Assembly: GCF_017309955.1 (NCBI RefSeq)
Contig: NZ_CP021247.1
Span: 1,179,501-1,243,500, forward strand
Length of the DNA: 64,000 bases
Reading direction: 5' to 3'
From: Novosphingobium sp. KA1
GTDB taxonomy: Bacteria > Pseudomonadota > Alphaproteobacteria > Sphingomonadales > Sphingomonadaceae
Below, one piece after another: positions 52,755-62,255 of this stretch. The stretch's first letter is position 1, and each line of letters starts with the position of its first letter. The position numbers and the translations under genes are program-made. Below the pieces are notes generated by a model. The model did not search any database. It was given only the letters and a program-made list of their open reading frames with translations, and had not been told where the DNA came from.

Positions 52755-55359
52755 CGCGCGAGAGTTCGCCCTGCGCCATGATCTCTTCCAGTTCGGCGCG
52801 CATCATCGCCGCGCGCACCGGTTCGATCCGGCGCCAGCGGCCGAGATGCGGAACGAACCGCGCAGTCGTCTGCGGGTTGAGCGGGTCGAGGCGGCGGATC
52901 AGGTCACCGATCAGGCGGTAGCCCTCGCCGCTCACATCATGGAAACCCTTGGGATTGAGCGCCAGCGACATGAACAGAGCCCGCACCCGGTTGGGGTTGG
53001 ACAGCGTGAAATCGGGATGCCCGGCCAAGGCCTTCACATGGTCCAGGACCTGCGGGTGGAAGCAGCTTGCCTGAAGCTGGAACCACTTGTCGATCACCAG
53101 GGCATTGCCCTGATAACGCTGGTGGAAGTCGGCGAGGGCCTCGTCCCGCTCGGGACCCTCGAGGTTGCACAGGACGGTGAGCGCAGACTGGCGGTCGGTC
53201 ATGTTGTCGGCCGCGCGGTACTGGGCGATGGCGCGGGCCGCGCCCTCGGCGGCATCCCCCGAGGCGATCAGGATCAGCGCCTGCGCCTTGGCCTTGCGGG
53301 CCCCGCGTGCTGCCGCATCGCGGCCATAGGATACTGCCGAAACGCGGTCGTGCAGCGCCTTGAGTTCGCTTGCCAGTTCGCCGCCCAGCCAGTGCTTGAG
53401 CGCCTCGCGCTCCTCGTGGATCGCGTAAGGATCGGCCACCAGCACCTGCTCGGACAGGTAGGCGACGGTCGGCAGCATCATCAGTTCGCCGCGCATCAGG
53501 TCGTCGAGCGCCTCGTCGGCGATGATCGCGGCAAAGGCCTTGCCGATGGCCGCGCGCCCGGCGGCCCGGTCGGCATCCGCCAGCCCGCCGCCCACGGCCG
53601 CGACAAGGTGCTGGACGACCAGGCTCTGCATGGCCTCGTAGCGGGCAAAGGGATCGTCATCGCGCGCGGCGAGGAACACCAGATCCTCGGCATCGCGTTC
53701 GAACTCGATGGCGACAGGGGCCGAGAAGCCGCGGTTGATCGACAGCACCGGCAGGCGCGCGAAACCTTCGAACGTGAAGCTGTCCTCGGCCTTGTCGAGC
53801 ACGATCAGCCGCTCGCCCGCATGGGTGCCGGTATCGCGGTCATAGAGCGCGATGCGCAGCGGGATCGGCATTGGCTGCTTGTCCGGCTGCCCCGGCGTGG
53901 CGGGGACGGTCTGCGCCAGGGTCAGCGTCGCCACATCGCCCTCGTGGGTGAGCGAGACCGCGACTTGCGGTGTGCCGGCCTGCGAATACCACAGGCGGAA
54001 CTGCGTAAGGTCCAGCCCGGCGCCCTGCTCGATCGCCTTGACGAAGTCCTCGCACGTCGCCGCCTCGCCGTCGTGGCGGTCGAAGTAGAGGTCGGTGCCC
54101 TGCCGGAACCGTTCGGTGCCTGCCATCGTCCGCATCATGCGGATCACCTCGGCGCCCTTGTTGTAGACGGTCGCCGTGTAGAAATTGCTGATTTCCTGAT
54201 AGGAATCCGGGCGGATCGGATGGGCGAGCGGGCCCGAATCCTCGGGGAACTGGCCGCCCCGCAGGGTGCGCACATCCTCGATCCGCTTGACCGGCTCGCT
54301 GCCCATGTCGGCACTGAACAGCTGGTCGCGCAGGACCGTGAAGCCCTCCTTCAGCGAAAGCTGGAACCAGTCGCGGCAGGTCACGCGGTTGCCCGACCAG
54401 TTGTGGAAGTATTCGTGGCCGATCACGCTCTCGATCCCGTCGTAATCGGCATCGGTGGCGGTTTCCGGCTCGGCGAGGACGTAGCGGGTGTTGAAGACGT
54501 TGAGGCCCTTGTTCTCCATCGCCCCCATGTTGAAGTCCGACACGGCAACGACATTGAACAGGTCAAGGTCGTATTCGCGCCCGAAGGCCTCTTCATCCCA
54601 CTTCATCGAGGCGATCAGCGAATCCATCGCATGCTGCGTGCGCTGCTCGTCGCCCGCGCGGACCCAGATGTTGAGATCGACCTTGCGGCCGGACTGCGTG
54701 ATGAACTGCGCATGGTTGGCCACCAGGTCGCCCGCCACCAGCGCGAAAAGATAGCTCGGCTTGGGCCAGGGATCGTGCCATTCCGCCCAGTGCGTGCCGT
54801 CGGCATTCTCGCCCGTGGCGGTGCAGTTGCCGTTGGAAAGCAGGATCGGGAACTGCGCCTTGTCGCCCGCCATGTGCACCGAATAGGTCGAGAGCACGTC
54901 GGGGCGATCGGGGAAAAAGGTGATGCGGCGGAAACCCTCGGCCTCGCACTGGGTGCAGAGCATGCCGTTCGACGCATAGAGGCCCATGAGCTGGCTGTTG
55001 CCCGCCGGGTTCATTGCCGTTTCGACTTCGACCTCGTGCGCCTCGCCCGAAAGCGCCACCAGCAGGTCGGGACCGTCGAGCCGCCAGTCGTTCACCGCCT
55101 CGCCGTCGACCCGCACGGCAAGCGGGGCGATCTGGTCGCCGTTGAGGCGCAGAGTCGAACTGCCCTCGCCGGCCGGATTACGCGTTACCGAGAGCTTCGC
55201 AGTCACATGCGTGGCATCGATGCCCAGCCGGAAGTCCAGCGCGATCTGCGGCACCAGCCATTCGGGCGGCCGGTAATCCTCGCGGCGGATCACGGGCGGT
55301 GCCGTGATGGCGGGAGCAGCTTCGGGGTGGGCGGCGTTGCTGGCGATGTCCATAAGCAT
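52720..55359 (-). CDS. pepN: aminopeptidase N (M1 family)
   Basis: PepN is a zinc exopeptidase that trims N-terminal residues from peptides in the cytoplasm. The 879-residue protein has the substrate motif FNMGAMENKGLNVFN, the zinc site VIGHEYFHNWSGNRVTCRDWFQLSLKEG (HExxH-x18-E), and the catalytic-tyrosine region near YNKGAEVIRMMRTM. A C-terminal PepN_C-type region follows. The length and overall order match E. coli PepN. A second ATG six bases in is an equivalent start. It is divergent from the epimerase gene at 55438. Confidence 0.97.
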   Translation of the reverse strand: MLMDIASNAAHPEAAPAITAPPVIRREDYRPPEWLVPQIALDFRLGIDATHVTAKLSVTRNPAGEGSSTLRLNGDQIAPLAVRVDGEAVNDWRLDGPDLLVALSGEAHEVEVETAMNPAGNSQLMGLYASNGMLCTQCEAEGFRRITFFPDRPDVLSTYSVHMAGDKAQFPILLSNGNCTATGENADGTHWAEWHDPWPKPSYLFALVAGDLVANHAQFITQSGRKVDLNIWVRAGDEQRTQHAMDSLIASMKWDEEAFGREYDLDLFNVVAVSDFNMGAMENKGLNVFNTRYVLAEPETATDADYDGIESVIGHEYFHNWSGNRVTCRDWFQLSLKEGFTVLRDQLFSADMGSEPVKRIEDVRTLRGGQFPEDSGPLAHPIRPDSYQEISNFYTATVYNKGAEVIRMMRTMAGTERFRQGTDLYFDRHDGEAATCEDFVKAIEQGAGLDLTQFRLWYSQAGTPQVAVSLTHEGDVATLTLAQTVPATPGQPDKQPMPIPLRIALYDRDTGTHAGERLIVLDKAEDSFTFEGFARLPVLSINRGFSAPVAIEFERDAEDLVFLAARDDDPFARYEAMQSLVVQHLVAAVGGGLADADRAAGRAAIGKAFAAIIADEALDDLMRGELMMLPTVAYLSEQVLVADPYAIHEEREALKHWLGGELASELKALHDRVSAVSYGRDAAARGARKAKAQALILIASGDAAEGAARAIAQYRAADNMTDRQSALTVLCNLEGPERDEALADFHQRYQGNALVIDKWFQLQASCFHPQVLDHVKALAGHPDFTLSNPNRVRALFMSLALNPKGFHDVSGEGYRLIGDLIRRLDPLNPQTTARFVPHLGRWRRIEPVRAAMMRAELEEIMAQGELSRDVREQVGKSLG

Positions 55360-55437
55360 CGAGTTAAGCCCCCCGCCTTGCGATTGCCAGCCGTGCCGCT
55401 ACGAATCCGCGGCGATTTTTGAGAGAAAGCAAAAGCG

Positions 55438-56286
55438 ATGCCGCCCCGCCTGTTCATCTTCGGCCTTGGCTATACCGCCTCTGTGGTGGCCGCGCGGCTG
55501 TCCCGCATGGGCTGGGAAGTGATCTCCACCGGCCGCGACGGCACACTTTCCTTCGAGGACGAGGGCAATGTGCGGCTCGCGCTGGCCGATGCCGATCATG
55601 TGCTCTCCTCGGTCCCTCCGGGAAGCGAAGGGCGCGGCGAACCGCTCGATCCGGTGCTGGAGCGTTATGGCGACGCGCTGAAGGGCAAGGCGCTGTCCTA
55701 CCTGTCCTCCACCGGCGTCTATGGTGATGCCGGCGGCGCCTGGGTGGACGAGAGCGCCCCCATCGGCACAGGCCGCCGTACCGCGCGGGCGCAGGCGGAC
55801 CACGAATGGTTCTCGCTGGGTGCGCGGGTCTACCGGCTACCCGGGATCTACGGCCCGGGCCGCTCCATGCTCGACCGCGTGCGCGAGGGCCGGGCGCATC
55901 GCATCGACCTGCCCGGGCAGGTGTTCAGCCGCGTGCACGTGTCGGACATCGCCTCGGGCGTGATCGCGGGGCTTCAGGGCCCCGCAGGAGCCTACAACCT
56001 CGCCGACGACCTGCCCTGCGCCCAGAACCGGGTGGTGGAGGAAGCCTGCCGCCTCACCGGCGCGCCGCTGCCCCCTTTGCAGACGCTGGAAGAAGCCGCG
56101 CTCTCCCCGATGGCGCGGGCGTTCTATGCGGAGAACCGCCGCGTCGCCAATGGCAAGGCGCGGCGGGTACTCGGCTGGAAACCGCGCTTTGCGACTTACC
56201 GCGAAGGGCTGCGCGACATCAGCGCCACCACCAGCCCCACCGTTGCCAGCCCGGCTCCGGCAATTGCCAGCGGCGACCAGCGGTAG
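55438..56286 (+). CDS. NAD(P)-dependent epimerase/dehydratase-like protein (YeeZ-like)
   Basis: This 282-residue extended-SDR-type protein has the cofactor loop GLGYTASVVAARL at residues 9-21, SSTGVYGD with the serine/tyrosine site, and YRLPGIYGPGRS. VHVSDIASGVIAGL and a C-terminal GWKPRFATYREGL complete the fold. It resembles the YeeZ/nucleoside-diphosphate-sugar epimerase group; the substrate is unknown. GAGAGAAAG precedes the ATG. The final 91 bases overlap the 3' end of the EamA gene on the other strand, an unusually long tail-to-tail overlap. Confidence 0.87.
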   Translation: MPPRLFIFGLGYTASVVAARLSRMGWEVISTGRDGTLSFEDEGNVRLALADADHVLSSVPPGSEGRGEPLDPVLERYGDALKGKALSYLSSTGVYGDAGGAWVDESAPIGTGRRTARAQADHEWFSLGARVYRLPGIYGPGRSMLDRVREGRAHRIDLPGQVFSRVHVSDIASGVIAGLQGPAGAYNLADDLPCAQNRVVEEACRLTGAPLPPLQTLEEAALSPMARAFYAENRRVANGKARRVLGWKPRFATYREGLRDISATTSPTVASPAPAIASGDQR

Positions 56287-57113
56287 CCCTCGAACAGCGT
56301 CGAGATGAACATGGCGATCACGATCACCGCCACGCCGTTGTAGGCCGCCTTGCCCGCCCCAAGCTGGCGGATCAGCGTGTAGTAGAGCGGGAACGTCACC
56401 ACCGAGCCGAGAATGGCGAGATAGGCCGTGCCCATCCAGTAGCGCGCATCGTGCGGGATCACCGGCGGGCCGGCGAAGACGAGCGCCAGAAGCACGTCGC
56501 AGATCGTGCCGTAGAGCATCGCCCAGGACAGCAGGCTTACCATCGGCAGCGCCCTGCCGGTATCGTTCGCCTGAATCACGTTCGAGACCGAGGCGCACAT
56601 CATCGCGATCAGCGCAAAGACGGTGCCCAGCACCACCTTGCCGCCCAGCGGCGCCTCATGCGCCTCGTGCAGCAGCAGCAGCGCGAGCCCCCCAATGGCG
56701 ATCAGACTGCCGACGGCGAAGCGCAAGGTGATCGGCTGCTTCAGCAACACCCGCGCGAGAATTGCGTTGGGCACCAGCAGCAGCCCGATCATGACCGCGA
56801 CGATGCCCGAAGTCAGGTGCATCTCCGCCCGGTAGACAAAGTTGTAATTGCCGCAGAACTGCGTGAGACCGACCGCGAAAGCCAGCAATTGCCCGGCCTT
56901 GCCCAGCTTCAGGCTCTTGCGCATGGCAATCGCCACAAGGAACATCGCCGGCGTCGCCAGTGCAAAGCGCCACGCCACCGACCAGCTGGCCGGCACCGTG
57001 CCGATCTGCCCGGTGATGACGAACCACGTCGATCCCCAGATCAGCGCCACCAACAGGAACGGCAGCGCCACCGCCGGCTTGAGGAAGCTCGGCGCGGTAT
57101 CGGCACCGCTCAC
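56196..57113 (-). CDS. EamA/DMT-family transporter
   Basis: This 305-residue inner-membrane protein has about ten helices in two EamA repeats. The first repeat begins ALPFLLVALIWGSTWFVITGQIG with the WGSTW motif, and the second includes VFALIAMMCASVSNVIQ. It probably exports small metabolites; the substrate is unknown. The start is a GTG at 57113 that overlaps the ltaE stop (GTGA), suggesting coupling. The last 91 bases overlap the plus-strand epimerase gene. Confidence 0.9.
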   Translation of the reverse strand: MSGADTAPSFLKPAVALPFLLVALIWGSTWFVITGQIGTVPASWSVAWRFALATPAMFLVAIAMRKSLKLGKAGQLLAFAVGLTQFCGNYNFVYRAEMHLTSGIVAVMIGLLLVPNAILARVLLKQPITLRFAVGSLIAIGGLALLLLHEAHEAPLGGKVVLGTVFALIAMMCASVSNVIQANDTGRALPMVSLLSWAMLYGTICDVLLALVFAGPPVIPHDARYWMGTAYLAILGSVVTFPLYYTLIRQLGAGKAAYNGVAVIVIAMFISTLFEGYRWSPLAIAGAGLATVGLVVALMSRSPSR

Positions 57114-58105
57114 AGCGCGGCAATCGCGCGGGCGAGTGCACAGACGTGCTCTTCGCGGGCATCCCAAGCGGTCACGAGCCGGGCCGCATCATCACCCCAG
57201 TCGTAGAACTCGAAGCCCTGCGCCCGCAGCGCCGCACGTTCGGCCGCGGTGGAAGTGAGGAAAATCTCGTTCGCCTCGACCGGGTGCAGCAGGCGCGTGC
57301 CAGCGGCGGCGGCGATCTCGGAAGCGGCAGCATTGGCGGCGCGCGCATTGCCTAGCCAGAGGTCGCCTTCCAGCATCGCCAGAATCTGCGCGGCGAGATA
57401 ACGCCCCTTCGATTGCAGATGCCCAGCGCGCTTGCGGCGGAAGCGGACCTTGTCGGCCATCGCCGGGTCGAAGAAAACGATGGCCTCGGCGCTCATCGCC
57501 CCGTTCTTGACCATGCCGAAGCTCAGCGCATCGACGCCCAGCGCCGCATCCGCCGCGCTGCCGCCGAGGAACGCCACGGCATTGCCGAAGCGCGCGCCGT
57601 CCATATGCAGACCGAGCCCCTTGCCCTTCACGAAGGCGGAGAGCGCGGCCAATTCCTCGGGCCGATAGACGCAGCCATATTCGCTGGCCTGCGTAGTCGA
57701 GACGGCATGCGGCTGCACCTGATGCACGCCGTCGCGGATCGGGTCGATCACGCGGGCAATCGCCTCGGGCGTGATCTTCGCGCTCTCACCATCGGCCAGC
57801 AGCAGCTTGGCGCCGTGAAGATAGAAGCCGGGCGCGCCGCCTTCGTCCATCTCGATATGCGCCTCCCGGTGGCAGATCACCGCGCCATGCGGCTCGACCA
57901 TGGCCGAAAGCGCCAGACAGTTCGCCGCCGTGCCCGTCGCCACCCAGAGCGCCGCGCAGTCATGCCCGAACAGCGCGGAAAAGCGCGCGTCCAGCGCCTT
58001 GCTGAGACCGTCGCCATCGTAAGGCGAATCAGGCTCGTCGGCAGCCTTCATGGCATCCCAGACCCTCGGGTGGACCCGTGCGGCGTTGTCGGAAAGGAAC
58101 TTCAT
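57110..58105 (-). CDS. ltaE: low-specificity L-threonine aldolase / beta-eliminating lyase family
   Basis: This 331-residue PLP enzyme cleaves threonine/allo-threonine to glycine and acetaldehyde. Family motifs are FLSDNAARVHPRVWDAM, DEGGAPGFYLHGAKLL, LHMDGARFGNAVAFL with the PLP aspartate, and the lysine region LSFGMVKNGAMSAEAIVFF. The sequence departs from classical LtaE around the lysine, so substrate preference is uncertain. I chose the ATG at 58105 for its spacing from AGGG; one six bases upstream is possible. The stop overlaps the EamA start. Confidence 0.9.
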   Translation of the reverse strand: MKFLSDNAARVHPRVWDAMKAADEPDSPYDGDGLSKALDARFSALFGHDCAALWVATGTAANCLALSAMVEPHGAVICHREAHIEMDEGGAPGFYLHGAKLLLADGESAKITPEAIARVIDPIRDGVHQVQPHAVSTTQASEYGCVYRPEELAALSAFVKGKGLGLHMDGARFGNAVAFLGGSAADAALGVDALSFGMVKNGAMSAEAIVFFDPAMADKVRFRRKRAGHLQSKGRYLAAQILAMLEGDLWLGNARAANAAASEIAAAAGTRLLHPVEANEIFLTSTAAERAALRAQGFEFYDWGDDAARLVTAWDAREEHVCALARAIAAL

Positions 58106-58167
58106 GGCCATATGCCCTAGAGCGGACACACTTGCCGTCAAGCAGACCTTTTCAGGAGCCCTCACAT

Positions 58168-58458
58168 ATGGTCGGCGTGACTATCACTGCGCATGAAAAC
58201 GGAAATTCCGGCGAGTATGTCGCCCACGTCGCCGACAGCGATGCCACCGGGCGCCTTGTATGGGCGCAACGCGACGGCATTCGCTATGCCGAGCATACGC
58301 TGGTGCCGCCCGCGATCGGCGGACGCGGCGTGGCCGCGCGGCTGGTCGAGGCGATGGTGGCCGACGCACGGGAGAACCACTTCAGGATCGGCCCTTCGTG
58401 CAGCTATGTCGCCGCCGCGTTCAAACGGCACCCCGAGTGGGCGGATGTGAAGGCCTGA
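58168..58458 (+). CDS. small GNAT-type N-acetyltransferase (YjdJ-like)
   Basis: This 96-residue single-domain acetyltransferase of the YjdJ/Gtf3-like subgroup has GEYVAHV, the strand RLVWAQRDG, the acceptor segment HTLVPPAIGGRGVAARLVEAMVADA with the acetyl-CoA loop, and GPSCSYVAAAFKRHPEW. The length is typical of these mini-GNAT proteins. CAGGAG lies upstream of the ATG at 58168; the longer frame at 58078 reaches into ltaE. The target is unknown. Confidence 0.88.
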   Translation: MVGVTITAHENGNSGEYVAHVADSDATGRLVWAQRDGIRYAEHTLVPPAIGGRGVAARLVEAMVADARENHFRIGPSCSYVAAAFKRHPEWADVKA

Positions 58459-58492
58459 GGCGCGTCAACGCTACCGTTCCCCGCCAAAGTCC

Positions 58493-58580
58493 CGTCGCCC
58501 CCGCGAAGGCGGGGGCCCCGCTTTCCCTGTGCGCGGCCTGAAAGAACAAGCGGGATCCCCGCCTTCGCGGGGATGACGAG
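58493..58580. repeat. pair of inverted REP-like palindromic elements
   Basis: Two copies of a unit with core CCCGCGAAGGCGGGG plus an adjoining GCCCCGCT/GATCCCGCT tail lie in opposite orientation at 58493-58523 and 58548-58580, separated by 24 bases. Each can form a hairpin, and the pair can form a larger cruciform. Such units are common between convergent genes in sphingomonads (from general knowledge, not searched here). They sit between the GNAT gene and the 5-oxoprolinase gene. Confidence 0.85.
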
Positions 58581-58608
58581 GTAGGGGTGGGGAGAGTGGG
58601 GCCCGGAT

Positions 58609-61600
58609 TTACTGCCCTCGCCCAAATCCCCCGCCGCCCGGCGTCTCGATCACAAACACATCCCCCGGCCCCAACTGCGCCGTGGCAGTCGCGCCCAGTT
58701 CCTCGACCGAGCCGTCGGCCCGCTCGATCCGGTTCCGTCCCGGCTCGCCATCCGCACCGCCCGAAAGGCCGAAAGGCGAAGTCTTGCGCCGCTGCGAGAG
58801 GATGCCCGCCTGCATCGGCTCCAGAAAGCGCACACGCCGGGTGGCGCCATCGCCGCCCTTGTGCGCGCCCGAACCGCCCGAGCCGCGCCGGATCGAGAAC
58901 TCCTCCAGCAGCACCGGATAATTGGTTTCCAGCACTTCGGGATCGGTGAGGCGGCTGTTGGTCATATGGGTCTGCACCACCGGCGTGCCGTCAAAATCCG
59001 GCCCCGCGCCGGAACCGCCCGAGATCGTCTCGTAATACTGATAGCGGGCATTGCCGAAGGTGAAGTTGTTCATCGTCCCCTGCGAAGCGGCCATGGCGCC
59101 CAACGCGCCGAACAGCGCATCGGTAATCGCCTGACTCGTCTCGACATTGCCCGCAACCACAGCGGCCGGAGCCTTGGGATAGAGCATCGAGCCTTCCGGC
59201 ACGCGCAAGGTGATCGGCCGCAGGCACCCCTCGTTCATCGGCACCGCATCGTCGATCAGCGTACGCACGACATAGAGCACGGCCGCGCGCACGACCGGCA
59301 GCGGAGCGTTGAAATTGTCGGGAAGCTGGGCGCTGGTGCCCGCGAAGTCGATGGTCGCTCCGCGTGCGGCGCGGTCGATGGTGACCGAAACCGCGATCTC
59401 GGCGCCATTATCCATCGGCACGCGGAAATGGCCTTCCTGAAGCCGCTCGATCAGCGCGCGAACGGCCTGTTCGGCATGGGCCTGCGCGTGGGCCATGTAG
59501 GCGTCCACCACCTCGCGCCCCTGCTCGCGCGCGACGCGCCGCAGCTCGGAGGCGCCGCGCTGGCAGGCGGCAAGCTGGGCGCGCAAGTCGGCAAGGTTCT
59601 GCTCGATGGCCCGCGAGGGGTGTGGGCCGGAGGCCAGCAGATCGCGCAGCGGCGCTTCCTGCAGCGTACCGCGATCGACCAGCAGCACGTTGTCGATCAG
59701 CACGCCTTCCTCATCGAGAGAGCGCGAACCCGGCGGCATCGAGCCGGGGCTGATCCCGCCGATGTCGGCATGGTGCCCACGCGCGGCGACGAACCACGCC
59801 GGAACCGTCTCGCCCTCGATAAAGACGGGCATGACCACGGTAATATCAGGCAGGTGCGTACCGCCATCGTAAGGCGCGTTCAAAACGTAGGCATCTCCGG
59901 ACAGGATACCGCGTCCATCCTTCGCATCGCCGCGCCGCTGGAGGATCGTGCGCACACTCTCGCCCATCGAGCCCAGATGCACCGGCATATGCGGCGCATT
60001 GGCGACGAGATTGCCCTCACGGTCGAACAGCGCGCAGGAGAAATCCAGCCGCTCGCGAATGTTCACCGAACTGGCCGAGTGCTGGAGCGCGGCGCCCATT
60101 TCCTCGGCAATCGCCATGAACAGCGCGCCCATGATTTCGAGGCGCACCGGATCGCATTCGGTCGAAAGATCGGCCTGCACCTGCTGCGGCACATCGCGAG
60201 TAAGTATGAGATTGCCGACATGATCGACACGCACCCGCCAGCCGGGCTCGACGACGGTGGTGGAGACGTCATCCACCACCAGGAGCGGGCCATCGGCCTC
60301 GAATCCCTCGGCCAGTCCCTCGCGCAGATAGAGCGGCACGCGGTGGTGTGCGCCCTGCGTCCAGAGATCGACCTGTTCGGCCGCAGGCGAGGACTCTGCG
60401 GGAAGAACCAGCGTCGCGCCGCCACCCGAATGCCCCGCATGGACCGCCTCCACCCGCAGCGTTTCGCCGATGAGCTGCTCCCCCGCGCCGAAGCCGAAGC
60501 GCTGGTGCCAGCCGGCGCGGAAGGCCTCCCGCATGGCATCGAGCGGGCCGACCGGCACTTCGATGGCATTGTCGCTGCCCTTGGGACGCACGGCGAGGGC
60601 CGCCTCGATCGCGATTTCCTCCGGAGCGATGCCCTGCGCGGCCAGCGCCGCCCGTGCCTCATCGCCCAGCGCCGCAACGGCGCCATCGAGTGACGTCATG
60701 GCGTCACCCTCCAGCGGCAGCGCCAAAGTGCGCTGACGCAGCATCCGCCGGTCCGCAAGGCCCATGCCATAGGCAGACAGCACCGAGGCGAGCGGGTGGC
60801 ACAGCACGCTGGTCACGCCCAGCGCATCGGCCACCTTGCACGCGTGCTGGCCGCCCGCGCCCCCGAACGTCACGAGCGCCGCGCGGGTCATGTCGTGACC
60901 GCGCCGCAGCGAGACGGTCTTGATCGCATTAGCCATGTTGGCGACGGCAATTTCGAGGAACCCTTCCGCCGCCTGCTCGCGCGTCAGTTCGCGCCCCGTA
61001 GCGGCGCGGACTTCGGCCAGGACTTCGTCCATCCGCGCCTCGGCCGCGGCAAGATCGAGCGGTTCGTTGCCTTCAGGGCCGAAGACATGCGGAAAATGTT
61101 CGGGACGCAGCTTGCCGAGCAGCAGGTTGCAGTCGGTCACCGCCAGCGGGCCGCCGCGCCGGTAGCAGGCCGGGCCGGGCACCGCGCCGGCGCTCTCCGG
61201 TCCGACGAGAAAGCGCGCGCCGTCGAAGCGGCAGATCGATCCGCCGCCCGCCGCCACCGTCTCGATCCGCATCATCGGCACGCGCACGCGGGCGCCAGCC
61301 ACGCGCGTCTCGCTGTCGCGCTCATAGGCGCCGGCATAGTGCGATACGTCGGTAGAGGTGCCGCCCATGTCGAAGCCCAGCACGTGATCGAACCCGGCCT
61401 CCTTGGCAATGGCCGCCATGCCGACGATGCCACCCGCCGGGCCGGAGAGGATCGCGTCCTTGCCGGCAAAGGCGTCCCCCGTGGTCAGCCCGCCGCTCGA
61501 CTGCATGTAGAGCGCGGAGACCTTGGGCCCCAGCCCCGCCTCCAGCCCGGCGACATAGCGGGCGAGCACCGGCGAGAGGTTGGCGTCCACCACCGTGGTG

Positions 61601-62205
61601 TCGCCGCGCGCGATCAACTTGATCAGCGGGGCGACTTCGTGACTCACCGAGACCTGGGTGAAACCGATCTCCCGCGCGAGATCGGCCAGCGCCGCCTCAT
61701 GCGCCTTGTGGCGATAGCCGTGCATCAGCACCACGGCCACGGCGCGCAGACCCGCGTCGAAGTGGCGTTGCAGGCCCGCACGCGCGGCGTCCAGATCGAG
61801 CGGGCGGTGGACGGTACCATCGGCTCCGACGCGCTCGTCGATTTCCAGCACCGCAGAATTGAGCGGCTGCGGCAGGACGATATGGCGCGCGAAAATGTCG
61901 GGCCGCTCCTGCGTGCCGATCTTCAGCGCATCGCCAAAGCCGCGCGTGATCGCCAGCAGCACCGGCTCGCCCTTGCCTTCGAGCAGGGCATTGGTGGCAA
62001 CGGTCGTGCCAAGGCGCAGTTCGGATTCGGGAAGCGCGCCCTTGCCGGTGCCGGTCAGCCGCCGCATCGCCTCGACGGCGGCATCGTCATAACGGCCGGG
62101 GTCTTCGGAGAGCAGCTTCAGCCGCTCGAACCGTCCATCGGGCGCGCGTGCCACGACGTCGGTAAAGGTGCCACCACGATCGACCCAGAATTGCCATGTG
62201 CTCAT
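58609..62205 (-). CDS. 5-oxoprolinase (ATP-hydrolysing), HyuA-HyuB fusion
   Basis: This enzyme opens 5-oxoproline to glutamate using ATP. The 1198-residue protein is a fused HyuA (residues about 1-690) and HyuB (about 700-1190). HyuA begins [19 protein letters not shown], then [17 protein letters not shown] and [12 protein letters not shown]. HyuB has [60 protein letters not shown] and the C-terminal PGGGGFG. Fused forms are usual for oxoprolinases, whereas hydantoinases have split subunits. It is 50 bp downstream of the M20 amidohydrolase, which might form a linked amide-hydrolysis pair. Confidence 0.93.
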   Translation of the reverse strand: MSTWQFWVDRGGTFTDVVARAPDGRFERLKLLSEDPGRYDDAAVEAMRRLTGTGKGALPESELRLGTTVATNALLEGKGEPVLLAITRGFGDALKIGTQERPDIFARHIVLPQPLNSAVLEIDERVGADGTVHRPLDLDAARAGLQRHFDAGLRAVAVVLMHGYRHKAHEAALADLAREIGFTQVSVSHEVAPLIKLIARGDTTVVDANLSPVLARYVAGLEAGLGPKVSALYMQSSGGLTTGDAFAGKDAILSGPAGGIVGMAAIAKEAGFDHVLGFDMGGTSTDVSHYAGAYERDSETRVAGARVRVPMMRIETVAAGGGSICRFDGARFLVGPESAGAVPGPACYRRGGPLAVTDCNLLLGKLRPEHFPHVFGPEGNEPLDLAAAEARMDEVLAEVRAATGRELTREQAAEGFLEIAVANMANAIKTVSLRRGHDMTRAALVTFGGAGGQHACKVADALGVTSVLCHPLASVLSAYGMGLADRRMLRQRTLALPLEGDAMTSLDGAVAALGDEARAALAAQGIAPEEIAIEAALAVRPKGSDNAIEVPVGPLDAMREAFRAGWHQRFGFGAGEQLIGETLRVEAVHAGHSGGGATLVLPAESSPAAEQVDLWTQGAHHRVPLYLREGLAEGFEADGPLLVVDDVSTTVVEPGWRVRVDHVGNLILTRDVPQQVQADLSTECDPVRLEIMGALFMAIAEEMGAALQHSASSVNIRERLDFSCALFDREGNLVANAPHMPVHLGSMGESVRTILQRRGDAKDGRGILSGDAYVLNAPYDGGTHLPDITVVMPVFIEGETVPAWFVAARGHHADIGGISPGSMPPGSRSLDEEGVLIDNVLLVDRGTLQEAPLRDLLASGPHPSRAIEQNLADLRAQLAACQRGASELRRVAREQGREVVDAYMAHAQAHAEQAVRALIERLQEGHFRVPMDNGAEIAVSVTIDRAARGATIDFAGTSAQLPDNFNAPLPVVRAAVLYVVRTLIDDAVPMNEGCLRPITLRVPEGSMLYPKAPAAVVAGNVETSQAITDALFGALGAMAASQGTMNNFTFGNARYQYYETISGGSGAGPDFDGTPVVQTHMTNSRLTDPEVLETNYPVLLEEFSIRRGSGGSGAHKGGDGATRRVRFLEPMQAGILSQRRKTSPFGLSGGADGEPGRNRIERADGSVEELGATATAQLGPGDVFVIETPGGGGFGRGQ

Positions 62206-62255
62206 GGCCCCGCTTCATGACGGCGGGGGCGCCATGAGGGAAGGCCAAAAGTGCC

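Noticed and set aside
52606..55422. 938-codon open frame on the plus strand
   Set aside because: It is antisense to pepN, whose M1 motifs are clear; the plus-strand product is an Arg/His-rich translation with no recognisable domain, as expected in GC-rich DNA.
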